DNA of 64,000 nucleotides from Rhynchosporium graminicola (taxonomy: Eukaryota > Ascomycota > Leotiomycetes > Helotiales > Ploettnerulaceae), in NCBI GenBank assembly GCA_900074885.1, contig FJUW01000076.1:124001-188000 (forward strand). The letters run 5' to 3'. Position numbers and translations under genes: made by a program. The notes under the pieces are model-generated. The model searched no databases, was not told where the DNA came from, and saw only the letters and a list, made by a program, of their open reading frames with translations. Positions 10,521 through 21,880 of this stretch are shown here, piece after piece (position 1 is the stretch's first letter; each line of letters begins with the position of its first letter).

Positions 10521-13500
10521 TTTGACGGAACAAATGACGTAGATTTCGGGAGTGGATGGATGATTGAACTTCGAGATGGTTCACTTGAATGTATTGTGAA
10601 GAAAGGTGATTGTATGCAGATATTCTACATAGTAGAGATCCTGTCTACATAATATATCAATTGCTTTGGGGATTGGGCGGACTAACAATAATCCATGGGA
10701 TAACGATGCAGAAGAGCGGAGGTCGCATTCACGGCAACTCGTTACGAAGCTCGGAACATTGCAGCTCGATGTACCGCCTCAAGGTTATTTCTTCTGGTTG
10801 TAATTTTAGTCATCTGATGTTGGTGCTGCAAGGTAGCAAGAGCGGGAGATGACATAACTTAGCAGTGTTACAATGCATCTCGCTTACTCTCTGTTGATAT
10901 ACAAATTGTTCAAGAGCATCCCGCTGCTAGAACCCTGAGGGCTACATACGGAAGCTTTATAGCCCGAACAAGATAACAGCTACCGTTTGTTATATGTGAT
11001 TAATCAAATCTTGAATAGTTCTTGAAATTTGGCTGGCTCAGATTGCTCGAGATGGAGGTTGCTCATGGTCCTTGAATTTGAAGATCTTGATTGCAACCCG
11101 ATTATTGGCTTTGGCGATCTTCTTGGGGAGTTTTTCGGTGATCTTTCAACCCAGCCGATTTGGCCTCCATGAAAATTCTCTCCTTTGTAAAAGACTTTCA
11201 GCCTGGTACTTTTGCCAGAGTCTGCATCTTCGCCAAGCATCGCAGATCAGTCTGGGCCTTCGAAATCACTGTCAAAGTCTTGGTAGGGGTTCCCTTGAAC
11301 AAATTTGCGGCTGCCGCAATAATACCATGAGTACGTTTACACTACATTTCGGGAGCTCTGCTGGATTCATTTCTTACCACAGACTCTGGCTGAACGGGTT
11401 CTGACTTCCACTTACAAAGCTTCGATAATAGGACCTGTTGGTTTCTGTTCTAGATTCTATGCGGATGCTTCAGGTATATAAATTAGAGGAGTCTTGCGTC
11501 TGGTTGTATCTTGCTATTGGTCCAGTTTAAGAAAGAATAGGCTTTTCAAAATGTTCTCGTCAAAGTCTCAAACTTGCAAAAGTCCTGACTCCTGAGAATC
11601 GTTCTGATTACAAAGCTAGATACACCCGCAAGTTCTATTTTTAATGAACAGTTGCGTAAAGCCTTCAAATCTTTGGCTGTATGCAGTACGACCAACGAGA
11701 TATCTTGGATGCAGCATCCCGTTGGACTGCCTAGTGTGCCTGAAAGACTTGTAATCATGTTCATCTCTATGACATTGTATGTATGAAACTCGTAGTTGCG
11801 GAGGTTGAACATAGGATGTAAAACTTAGACATGGCTTGAGACAATCGGCTAAAGTGTTGACAACGGATGATCTGCAGTGCACGGTGAGGAGATCAAGTCA
11901 CATGATCATAACTCTCATTGCTCGGTGATATGCATATTTATTATGCAAGGGCCAGCTTGATGAAGCTGAATTGAAGTAATCCAGAAATAATAGTGTCTCT
12001 GAATTAACACTTCTTCAAGTTAATTTGAGGGAAGCAGATGGACGAATATTTGCCGAGCAATAAATTGGGAGTCGGGACGCAGCTCCAAAGTCTTCCTTCG
12101 CTTTCCTCTGATCCCCTCTTCTTCGTGAAGTGTGTCGTTCACACAGATGCTTCGGACGTGACTCCGCTTCGATTGAGACATGTCTCTTCTTCTCGAATGG
12201 AACCATTCTAAGCAAAGACACTTGCATAATGGCGGGGCAACGAAAAAAAAGCAATACTGATTGTTAGAAAAAAAGCCCGAATTCGAAGCACAAATTTCAT
12301 TGAGAGATATGGTAGTACCAATTATGAGCAGAGTCGATTTGTACGCCATTTCTCTTCACATCCCTTGACATTCGAGAAGTCTCAAATCGATATTTGTAAC
12401 TATTTGGGGGCTGTCAATATACGTCAGGAGTATCCAGTACAGTACTCAAGATCAAGGAGGGGGGGACCTTTCATCAAAAGCGCGACATGTTCCGCAGAAG
12501 TATGGATAAAACTGAGGGCAGCTCAAAGGCCAATGGAAGGATCTAGATCTTCGGAACCATCGATCTTTCACCATAGACCGGATGTTTCAGCTGATAATAT
12601 GCGCCTGGAGCCCTTTATCGGCAGGTTCTATGCCATGTAAGACAAACATTGTCAGCGGCTGAAGGCAGCCATATGAGACTTTCTGGGGAATTTTCGAGGT
12701 TTTGATCTCCAGACATTTATCCTGTGATCATCGCCAGGGAATGCATTGGAGTAAATAAACAGTAGTCAACCAAGTGTTGACTCGTCTGAGTTCCATCTTC
12801 GCGATCTCACGATGATACTCTCTGGGTTATAACAACTCAAACGGGACAAGTCACTTCGATTAGTGAGATGGACTGGCGTACTTCGGGAAAGTGTCAAACG
12901 AATAAAATGATTGTGACCGATGATTCGCTAGCTTTCGATTTTGGCGTTCGGTAGTCTAGATACTATCATGGCTCGGCGAAGGGGGAGCCGGAGGATCTAC
13001 TCCAGGTACAAGGTCCCCCAACCTACATCAAGCTGTAGCTTATAACCCCGCCCGGTCTGTTCCTGCGCTAGCCGAAAGGTAAACACAGGAAGCGCCTTGG
13101 GTCGACGTCAACCGTCGACTAGATCTATTCAATTGGGGACAATCGCGCTGTAGCATTGACTTCACGAAATAATCACTTTGACCTCCTCGGCCGAGCGCAT
13201 GCCTTACCCTCGAGCTTCAATTTTGACAGGTTGAGAAATAGAGTTCACTCAATCCACGTCATCTTCCCAGAATGCATACAGAATAATGATCACCAAGATT
13301 GCTGCTGCTGCTGCCAATGATTTGAATGTATTATCTCCTCATACGCTAGCCCACCCACTAGTGATGTCAAAAGCAGCTTTGAAAAAGACGGCGCAAGTAT
13401 TAGTCGATAAGGATTGCGCCATGATCAGCAAGAGCTACACCTATCAAGCACTGACTACTATGAAAACATAACTACTCGGAATCAGACCTAAACAAGCATC

Positions 13501-13573
13501 TCTTCAGCGATATCATTTGCGCCGCTCTCCATTGTTGTAATTCTCCTTTGATACGATTCGGAATTTCGCTTCA
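10521..13573. other. Long intergenic region upstream of the phytochrome gene
   Basis: About 3 kb with no gene I can support. A minus-strand open stretch at 11004-11240 looks faintly coding but has stops upstream and no recognised family. Phytochrome regulatory sequence presumably lies towards the right end. Confidence 0.4.
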
Positions 13574-16500
13574 ATGTCTGAATATGCCTCGTCTCGAAAT
13601 TCATATACAATTTTCTCGAGGACCTCCATGCGTTCCGTCAGAGGCCTTTTGAAGCGCAAGAAGAGCTCCCTCAAGTTCGAACAGGAACTGGCCACCTCGA
13701 AATCGCAGACATCACTGCCGTCTATGGACGTGTCAACCGGCGATCGTGTTTTCCCTATACGTAACTTGAAGAGCAATATAGATTTGTATCGCGAAGCAGC
13801 CATCGCGTCGAATAGAATTGAGGAAGGCGTGGTAGATACAGTGAGAAATGACATCTTGTGTGGCAAGCCATTCATGATTGCTAATTGTTTCAAGTCGCAA
13901 CCACGGGATGACTCCCTGCAAACTGAACACCGTCGTATCACCTCTTCTGTAAGTGAGGATTTCAGGAATCCTAGGCAATCAATGATTGGAGAGCCGAATG
14001 TTGGGTCACCAAAAGTATCTGCAAGGTCGCAGTTTATTTCGTCAGGATCGGGTCCTCCTGGAGTATTTCAGGGTATCGATCCCGACATGGAACAGTTTAA
14101 CAACCTACCAGGCTACAGACAATGTGAAGATGAGGTAAGGAATCACAGGCTTCCTTTTTCCTGCTGGCATCGAGAATCAGAAGTCCATGATACTGATCGC
14201 CCATACAGCCAATTCACGCTCCAGGTGCCATTCAAAGTTTTGGCGCCTTGATAGGACTGAGATATAACGACTTCGGTGACCTTCAAGTCCGAATTGCGAG
14301 TGAGAATACCCGGAAAATCTTGGGTTGTGGTCCCGAGCAACTGTTCGCCCTTACTTCATTCCTCGATGTTCTCAAAGATAATGTGCGCGACGAAATGGTT
14401 GCTCGTGTCAATCACACCCTCAATGCTGGTAGTACAGCTGAAACAGAAACTCGTCTGGATGTGTTCAAAATCATTCTCTCATTTCCATACGAGCCTGAGA
14501 TCCGTCTTTGGTGTGCAATCCATCTTGCGCCCCATCCAGACGGTCTCGTTATTTGCGAGTTTGAGGAATACCAGGATGCTTTCTTCTTGAAGGATATTAG
14601 AGCTACTCAAACACTTCCCGAGTCGCCCATCAGTTCCATGGTTGTTACGCCAGAAGAACTGAAAAGAAGTACTACTTCGAAGAGCAAACCACTTCCCGTA
14701 ATCGATGTTGCAAGACAGAGGAAGAATCAAGAATTCTCTTCCCTGGACCTCTTCAATGCACTATCTCAGGCTCAAAAGCAAATCGCTAGCTGTCCTACTA
14801 TAGAAAGCGTCGAAGAAGTGGTTGTAGGAATTGTTGCAGAAATAACAGGCTTTCATCGTGTCATGTTCTATAGATTTGACTCACAAAAGAATGGTCGCGT
14901 CGACGCCGAGCTTTTGAATCCAAAAGCAAGTACCGATGTTTGGCTCGGTAAGAAATTGTTTCAATTTGAGCTTCCGAGCTTATGACCTTTGAGCTTCTGG
15001 TAATAATTGGTTAGGTCTGAACTACCCTGCCTCCGATATCCCAAAACAAGCTCGTGAGTTGTACAAAATCAATCGTATCCGAATTCTAAATGACCGCGAT
15101 GCCGAGACATCTAGACTTGTAAGTGTCTCTTCTCATCCCCAAGAAACGACACGTATTTACAACCAACAGGTTTGCCGAGACGCGGTTGACTCTGAGAGTC
15201 CATTGGATCTCACACATTCTTACCTGCGAGCAATGTCTCCAATCCACAACAAGTACCTCGCAAATATGGGTGTGAGATCCACCATGTCGATTTCAGTTGT
15301 CATTAACGATGACTTGTGGGGTCTCATCGCCTGTCACGGCTACGGAGATATCGGAATCAGAGTATCTCTTCCTATTCGAGAGCTTTGTCGCAATATCGTA
15401 AGTCCCAATTCTGAAACCCTTTCACCAACCCATCCGTTCTCGCTAAAGCGGTGAAATTAGGGCGAATTCGTGGCTGCTAGAGTCCAACAACTCCTCATGC
15501 AAAAACGGATTGCAGCTCGCCGTGCTCCTACAGCAACACCCTCATCTCAAAATAACGCTGGTTTCATTGCCGCATCCTCGAGCGATCTTCTCAAGCTCGT
15601 CGACGCCGACTTTGCTCTTCTCAGTATCGACGACGAGGCTCGTGCCATTGGCCGTTTGGACCCGTATCCCGAAGCTATTGCTATAGCTTCATACCTGCAG
15701 ACCTGTAAATTTACTGAGATCAAAGCAAGTGAAAACATCAATGTGGACTTTCCGCAGCTGGTAACACGGCATGAGATCAAAGAAATTGCAGGTCTACTGC
15801 TGATTCCGTTGAACTTTGGAGGTGGAAACGACTTCCTGGTGTTCTTCAGGAAGGGCCAAATGAAGCAGGTCAAATGGGCTGGGTGAGTAATTCGATCGAT
15901 CCTGAAGTCAAGAGCTATGGAACAGACCATGATACAAATCATCATGAGTAAGGGCGGTTGCTGATGTCCAGTTATATAGGAACCCCCATGAGAAGATCTA
16001 CAAAGCTGGAAGCGAGTATCTCGAGCCTCGAGCTAGTTTCCAACGCTGGGTGGAGACGACCAGTGGAACAAGTGAAGAGTGGACCGATGAGCAGCGTACG
16101 TTCAAGTCTATCCACAAGAGTTCGTAGTTGACACCGAAGCAGTTGACACCGCGTCCATGTTGGGTTTATTGTATGGTCGTTTCATTGAGGTGTTGAGGCA
16201 AAAGGCCTCCGCGAAACAAAGTGGTCAGTTAACGCAGATCCGCACCTCATCTCGTGAACGTAAGCATTCCCCATCGTCTAGATCAAAAGCCGGAATATTT
16301 ATCCTCGCAATCTAACCCCTTTCGCAGTTCGAACACCCCTCAATGCAATCGTCAACTACCTTGAAATGGCGCTCGAGAATCAAGTCGATGATAAGACACG
16401 CGATATCCTCGACCGAGCCCAGGAAGCATCTACGTCTCTGGTGTCCGTCATGGAGGATCTTCTAAGATTAACAAAGCCGGAAAATAGTTCTACACGAGTA

Positions 16501-18051
16501 TTGGATGAGACATTCAATCTAAATCTGACAAGTACGCTCATATATACCAGACAATGCCTCTGACCAAGCTAATACCTTCTAGTCGCACGGGCCATGAAAG
16601 GACTTCAGAAAGACGCTTCACGTAAAGGCCTCGAGCTACATGTAGCAGTCAACGATCAACTTCCAAATATGGTCAAAGGAGACCCCGATCGTCTGAAAGA
16701 CGCAATGCTTCATTTGACAAGCTACGCCTTTAAAGAATCTGGCCGCGTAGACGTACAAATCAATCTCATTCGAACGAAGAGGGATATTTCTACTGTTGGA
16801 ATCACGATTCGAGATAACGGGCCCGGCAAGTCCGACGCCGAACTTGATGTAAAATTTCCCGAGTAGTACGCGAATATAACAGGTACTAACCTAACCCTAG
16901 GACACATTTCAAGAATTCGACGCTTCTCATGATGACGATGACTGGCTATTCGCCACAGTTGAGAATGGCAACCCATCACCACCTGAAGGTCGTTCGACAA
17001 AGGCAGATCTAGCTCTTGTCGCACGCTATCTTCGCGACGTGAACGGCCAAATCCGCCTCCACAGCGAGCTGGGGAAAGGAACGATCTTCAGCGTCGAGAT
17101 CCCTTTCCGACATGCAAAATCGAGCGACACATCACGTTCGCGTAAGCTCAGGAATATGTTCTCTCCAACCCTAGCAACTCATATGGGATCGAGTCCACCA
17201 AGTCCACCGCCAAGTGCGAAATGGCCGAAACCAAGCGGGCCTGTGAGCGAGATTGGGATGATGAATGGAAGTAGGAACGGTAACGGAATCAGCCCCACAA
17301 ACAGCAACGGAATGGCTGCTTCGATGACTCGTAACTCTCCAATAACTTCACAGTTTCCAGTCCCTCCCGGGCATTCCGGGATTTCCCCTAAACGAATCAG
17401 TTCACAGCATCCAGACAAGCAGTCCAACCGGCATGTCAGTTCTCGGAGTAGCGTCTCGGCTCACCACCGCTTTTCGGCTCTATACACCGACACAGATCCT
17501 GAGATCCTTAATTCGGGACTGCGACTTAATGTTCTAGTTGCAGAGGATAACCTTCTCAGTCAAACGATGCTGGAGAAGAGATTCGTGATGAGAGGCCATG
17601 AAATTACCATCACGAGCGATGGACAAGAATGTCATGATCGATTCGCGGTGAGTGGAGCAAAGGTAGATGTAATTATCATGGATCTGAAGATGCCTTCCGT
17701 CGACGGTGCCCTTGCCACACGCATGATTCGCTTCTTCGAAAAAGAATGCAATTACCGCTTCGGTCAGCAACCACTTACCAAGAGAGTTCCTATACTTGCC
17801 ATGTCAACGACCCTGGTGGAAGAGAACCGGTTCGAATATATCCAAGCCGGGTAAGTTCGTTTGAATTCGTGCTTGTGCTTGTCCTCGCGAGGCTGAACTG
17901 ACCCCTGATTAGGTTCGACGGCTGGATTATGAAACCTATTGATTTCCAACGGCTGGATCTCATCCTTCAGGGTGTCAAAAATCCCGAATCGAAGCAAGAT
18001 ACGCTGTATCGTCCCGGACAGTGGGAGAAAGGAGGATGGTTCTTCCCTTGA
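13574..18051 (+). CDS. Fungal phytochrome, hybrid histidine kinase-like, with a degenerate kinase core
   Basis: This is a red/far-red photoreceptor of about 1281 aa. Eleven exons splice in frame: 13574-14134, 14209-14947, 15015-15118, 15170-15397, 15461-15882, 15980-16095, 16143-16259, 16328-16531, 16583-16848, 16901-17850 and 17913-18051. The PAS domain has the bilin-attachment Cys184 (QCEDE then PIHAPGAIQSFGAL). GAF has PASDIP (438-443) and SPIH. The PHY tongue has WAG and PRASF (701-705). The H-box reads SSRELRTPLNAI: Arg761 replaces the phospho-acceptor His. In the HATPase the N-box Asn positions are His874 and Tyr878, and the G2 box reads KADLAL instead of GLGL, while DNGPG (D908) is kept. 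A Ser/Asn/Pro-rich linker leads to a receiver that looks complete: E1134-D1135, D1180 in IMDLKMP, Ser in AMST and K1243. The closest described relative type is FphA of Aspergillus. Light sensing looks possible, but autophosphorylation at the usual His does not. Confidence 0.93.
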
Positions 18052-18467
18052 CCGAGAGATCACACCTTATATTCCGCAATGACTCGCCTCTTAGGATTGG
18101 AGGACTTCGCGCTTTGTGACAGCTTTATATGTTCTCCTATGGCGTTTGGATGGACCATGGTTTTAACTGGTGTTGGAGTGGCTGGACCGGTACTGTATCT
18201 GAACGAGGCGCGGAACACGCCGTTATGGATTTCTCGTGTTTCCAATTGTCTTCGGGTTGGCTGTTATAAAATCGGCGTCCATTTTTTTACATATTTCGTG
18301 TATTTTCAACAACACTTTCCAGTTTTGCATATCTTGTACGATATAGCTGTAACGGGGTTGAGGTTAGGCTCACACCAACTACGCCATCTGGACCAAAAGA
18401 TCACAATATTCAGCGCATGCTGAATATGCCTAACACCGTACATATACAACCGACTATCACATGCCCA
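18052..18467. other. Intergenic region
   Basis: The 3' flank of the phytochrome gene. It contains the palindrome at 18406-18427 and no supportable gene. Confidence 0.4.
18406..18427. repeat. Near-perfect palindrome, 9-bp arms
   Basis: ATATTCAGC and GCTGAATAT flank a GCAT centre. It lies about 40 bp beyond the point where the permease homology on the minus strand stops, so it could mark a breakpoint or act as a 3'-end hairpin. Confidence 0.7.
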
Positions 18468-18737
18468 TTACAATAGCCAGGAGATGAGAAACCCGTAAGC
18501 GAGTTCTGCTGGTCCGCCACTATTGAGACCTTGGGAGAAGACTGTAAGGACTGTTTCCCACGTGAAGAGATCGCATATGGCGAAAGAGAATATGGTGAGG
18601 AGACCGAAGCGTCGCTCAAAGACCTGCTTCTTTCCTAGGAGCGTAAGCGCATCGATACCTTTACCTGATGAAGGACCGCGTGAGGTCAACTCTGGTATTG
18701 TCGCTGCCATGTTGGAAGTAGTTAGCTTACGAAGCAC
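18468..18737 (-). pseudogene. Truncated 5' fragment of an amino-acid/choline permease (APC superfamily)
   Basis: The 89-codon stretch contains DALTLLGKKQVFERRFGLL, then IFSFAICDLFTWETVLTVF and GGPAELAYGFLISW. This is the N-terminus and first two membrane segments of fungal GABA/choline-type APC permeases, which are about 500-550 aa. Homology stops after YGFLISWLL near 18466, and no further membrane segments follow downstream on that strand. It is a short relic, not a functional transporter. Confidence 0.72.
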
Positions 18738-19465
18738 TCTTCCTACCGCATCTATCCCTAGGATTTGGCGAGCGATCTAAACGACTGTAGCTTAGAATTG
18801 GGATACTCGTCACGGGACATGGGAAATCTATGATGGAATGGTTGATGAGTACGTCGCTCTACGTTGCGTCACACCAGCAGAAAGGTACGGTGCGAGACCG
18901 CAGATGTTATCGGTCTTGGTACTAGAATAGTAAATCATCTGGTCTTGGTCTGAGGCGCCGAGAGAAGATTCGGTAACCGTCGATGACCGAGTAAAAGGAT
19001 GGCTGGATCTATGATGCATTGGTAGTTCTTGTATAATTGCCTTGAGCCTCCGTCATTTCACGCAAGGCGGAAATTATTGAGTATGACAACGACATGGGTG
19101 AGATGGAATGAAAGGAGATGGAGATGTGACAGATGAGATGAGATGAGATGTGGAGATGGAGGTGCATTTTAATAGGTACTAAGGGCCTTCGCTAAGCTTC
19201 GCTTCCGAACTCTACGGAGGTAGCCTCCGCTTCTTTATGAGAGAAACTTTCACTTCTCTTGCTTCATTATAGTTGAGTTTGTATCTACAGACAGAAATCC
19301 AGGAGCATAGTCCCCGACGACCAGCTATGATGGCATGGAAGCAGGTCGAACAAGTTTCAGCTCATCTATAGATCACCTGACCAGATCGTGGAGATTGGGA
19401 TTTGCTTCGACTAACCTTAATCTCCCATTCAAAAGGCCCGATATTAAACCTCACCAAGTGACATA
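18738..19465. other. Intergenic region with a GATGA microsatellite
   Basis: No gene is visible. A GATGA/GAGAT-type repeat tract lies around 19125-19160. The right end is the TA target of the Tc1 element (19464-19465). Confidence 0.45.
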
Positions 19466-19508
19466 CAGAGGTACAGCGGTTAAGTGTTGTAAGAGGGGCC
19501 GACCAGGG
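19466..19508 (+). repeat. Left terminal inverted repeat of the Tc1 element
   Basis: Begins CAGAGGTACAGCGGTTAAGT. It matches the reverse complement of 20784-20826 over 43 bp with one mismatch. Confidence 0.95.
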
Positions 19509-19606
19509 TTTAGAGCTAAACCTATGTGGGTAACATTACTAGAATGGCTATGGACACGTATTAGATAGTATCTTAGGAGTAATGAAGTGTTCAAAATATT
19601 ATCAAG

Positions 19607-20680
19607 ATGTCAGAAGTCATAATTGAGGCTCCTATAGCTCTTACTAGATCGAAATATACGAAAGCTCCTGAGCTTACACGCGATCAGCGCCGTGATATTA
19701 CTCTTCTTCACTCAATCGGCTGGTCTTATAGTCAAATTTCGAGCTACCTACCTTTCACTCCTACGATACGACAAATCAACTATGCAATTAATACTCGAGC
19801 TACTCCGAAGAAAAAGCCAGGTCGACCTCCTATTCTTACTCAAGCTCAAGTCGAAGAGCTAGTCGAATTCGTATGTGCCTCGAAGCAAAATAGGCGTATG
19901 AGCTATACTCAACTAGCTAACGCACTTGAATTTGGAGTTAAGAAGGATGCTATTCGATCCGCCCTTCTACGAGAAGGGTTTTACCGACGATTAGCTATGC
20001 GAAAACCACCTATTTCAGAGACAAATCGCAAGATCCGACTAGCCTGGGCTGAGGAGCATAAGAATTGGACTCTCGATCAGTAGTATCGAATACTTTAGAC
20101 AGACGAGACTTGGATTACCGGAGGAAGACATACTCGTACCTGGGTGACTCGAAGAGCCGGTAAAGAGTGGGACGAGACTTGTATCGTTGAGAGAGTTCAA
20201 AGGAAGAAAGGCTGGATGTTCTGGGGATGTTTTCACGGATATACGAAAGGACCAGGTATCTTCTGGGAGAAGGATTAGGGCTCGATAGACTAAGATTCAT
20301 ACTGTCAACACACAGTACCGGTGATCCACGGGTATATTGAGCTTATGAGGCGTCAAGGAAATCATCTAGTACTCATGCAAGACTCAGCCCCGGGTTATGC
20401 CGCCGGCGACACGAAGCAAGACCTTCGGGAGCGTGGAATAGTAGTTATTTTCTGGCCTGCTTTCTCTCCTGATTTAAACCCAATCGAGAGAGTCTAGCAT
20501 ATTATGAAAAACTACCTTCAAGATCACTACCCTGATAATATGTCCTATAGTCGGCTTCGAGAGGCTGTAAAGGAGGCGTGGGAAAATGTCGGAGAGCACG
20601 AATTCAGGGAATTGATCGAGAGTATGCTAGCTCGATGTGAAGCAGTAGTTCAAGCGGAAGGAAGATTTACAAAATACTAA
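19607..20680 (+). pseudogene. Tc1/mariner transposase (DD34E), with five in-frame stops
   Basis: The frame spans 358 codons from ATG 19607 to TAA 20678-20680. The N-terminal half has the paired helix-turn-helix DNA-binding region (LTRDQRRDITLLHSIGWSYS, then KKKPGRPPILT with a GRPP hook). The catalytic triad is recognisable: D in TDETW, D in MQDSAPG, and E 34 residues later in FSPDLNPIE. The frame has stops at 20081 (TAG), 20096 (TAG), 20276 (TAG), 20291 (TAA) and 20495 (TAG). The TAG codons fall where relatives have Trp (for example ILWTDETW and ERVWHIMKN). The usual His of the NAPGHAA motif is Tyr, also a C-to-T change. The transposase is non-functional. Confidence 0.93.
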
Positions 20681-20783
20681 TCATTTCTTAAATGATTTTT
20701 ACATTTTTATATATATAAATAATCGTGAAATCTATGTAAAGTGCATTTCTAAAATGCTACCTGTTTAAGGAAAGCTTCCTGCC

Positions 20784-20826
20784 CCCTGTTCGGCCCCTCT
20801 TACAACACTTAACCGCTGTACCTCTG
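20784..20826 (-). repeat. Right terminal inverted repeat of the Tc1 element
   Basis: This is the reverse complement of the left repeat with one base difference. It is followed by the duplicated TA at 20827-20828. Confidence 0.95.
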
Positions 20827-20828
20827 TA

Positions 20829-21880
20829 TGATTGACTAGCCGACTCCTCGGGTTTGCTTTGGTGGGGCGTAGATACTCAGTACTGTACTCGAGTCTCGAA
20901 GCTGGGATCTGCGTTTCAGAACCTCACCTCGTGAAAGCTTAAATCTGAGGATCCAACTCCCTCTGCAGTGCTGGTTAGTTCACAGATTCTAGGAGACATA
21001 TTGTAAAGAGCTAAGAGCTCGGTCTGATAAGTGATATATCTAGCCAGATTAATCGATCTATTATGGATATGGACACTTCGATACTTTCAATTGGAGCTCT
21101 TGGCGGGAAAGACTATGCGTGCATTAATTCGCCCGATCAGTCCATGTGAACCCTCAGAGCCTAGAAATAGAGCCTCACATCTAAAGGAAAACTAATGTCT
21201 GGCCTATGAAATAATTTGTACTTGTATTGGGGCAATATCCAGATTCCAATTACGACTTAGAACCCGATGTACGGTAGGGATGAACTCAACGAGTTTCGTA
21301 AGCTTGACTCTTGATTCTACTGCAACCTACAAAACAGATCCTACAATCTGAGCCGAGAAAAAAGAACACTTGAGCCCGTGTCGAGATCAGATGAGATCAG
21401 ATGATATCTGATACACAAAGTCTCCAGAGTGCCGGCAGGAGTGAAACAATATCCACGAATCCTACGCGTTACCCCACACTCGATGCCGGTAGATCCCTAC
21501 GAAAATGTTGATTAAGCTTGTTATGCATCTCAATCAGGAAGGTTGTTAGCCGTGTAATATATTTGTGTTCCTGGGTCTCGAAATCTGACGCAAGTGCAAT
21601 ATGTGGACCGGAGTGTGGATCTTATAGTATATCAATTCCCGACATTTCGTGTTCCTTTGATGAACAGGCTCGGGATAAAAGCTAGCGGACGGCCCAGCGA
21701 AAGTTCATCCAAAGCTTCCCTCGTCCAGCCTCTTCATCAGCTGGTAATCCCACATGATGTTCTCCAGCTAGCCTTCGCCGTCTCTTTGGTTCAATTCGTA
21801 TAAGTCGAGTACTTGGAACTCGTTACTTTTGTTTCAATTAACAATTGTTCCTGGACAATTACTTTAGTTCAAAGTTCACG
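20829..21880. other. Intergenic region upstream of the acetylesterase gene
   Basis: About 1 kb without a supportable gene. It presumably holds the promoter of the gene starting at 21881. There is a short GATCAGATGAGATCAGATGA repeat tract near 21387. Confidence 0.4.

Larger units (their letters stand above)
19466..20826 (+). mobile_element. Tc1/mariner-type transposon, 1361 bp, inactivated
   Basis: The element is bounded by 43-bp terminal inverted repeats differing at one base (19466-19508 and 20784-20826) and flanked by TA at 19464-19465 and 20827-20828, the expected target-site duplication. It contains one transposase frame with stop codons. The well-preserved repeats suggest an insertion that is not very old. 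It sits between a permease fragment and a pectin-degrading enzyme gene. Confidence 0.95.

Noticed and set aside
11004..11404. Coding remnant on either strand in the region upstream of the phytochrome
   Set aside because: Stops occur in every frame, and no recognisable motif was found to support a gene or pseudogene call.
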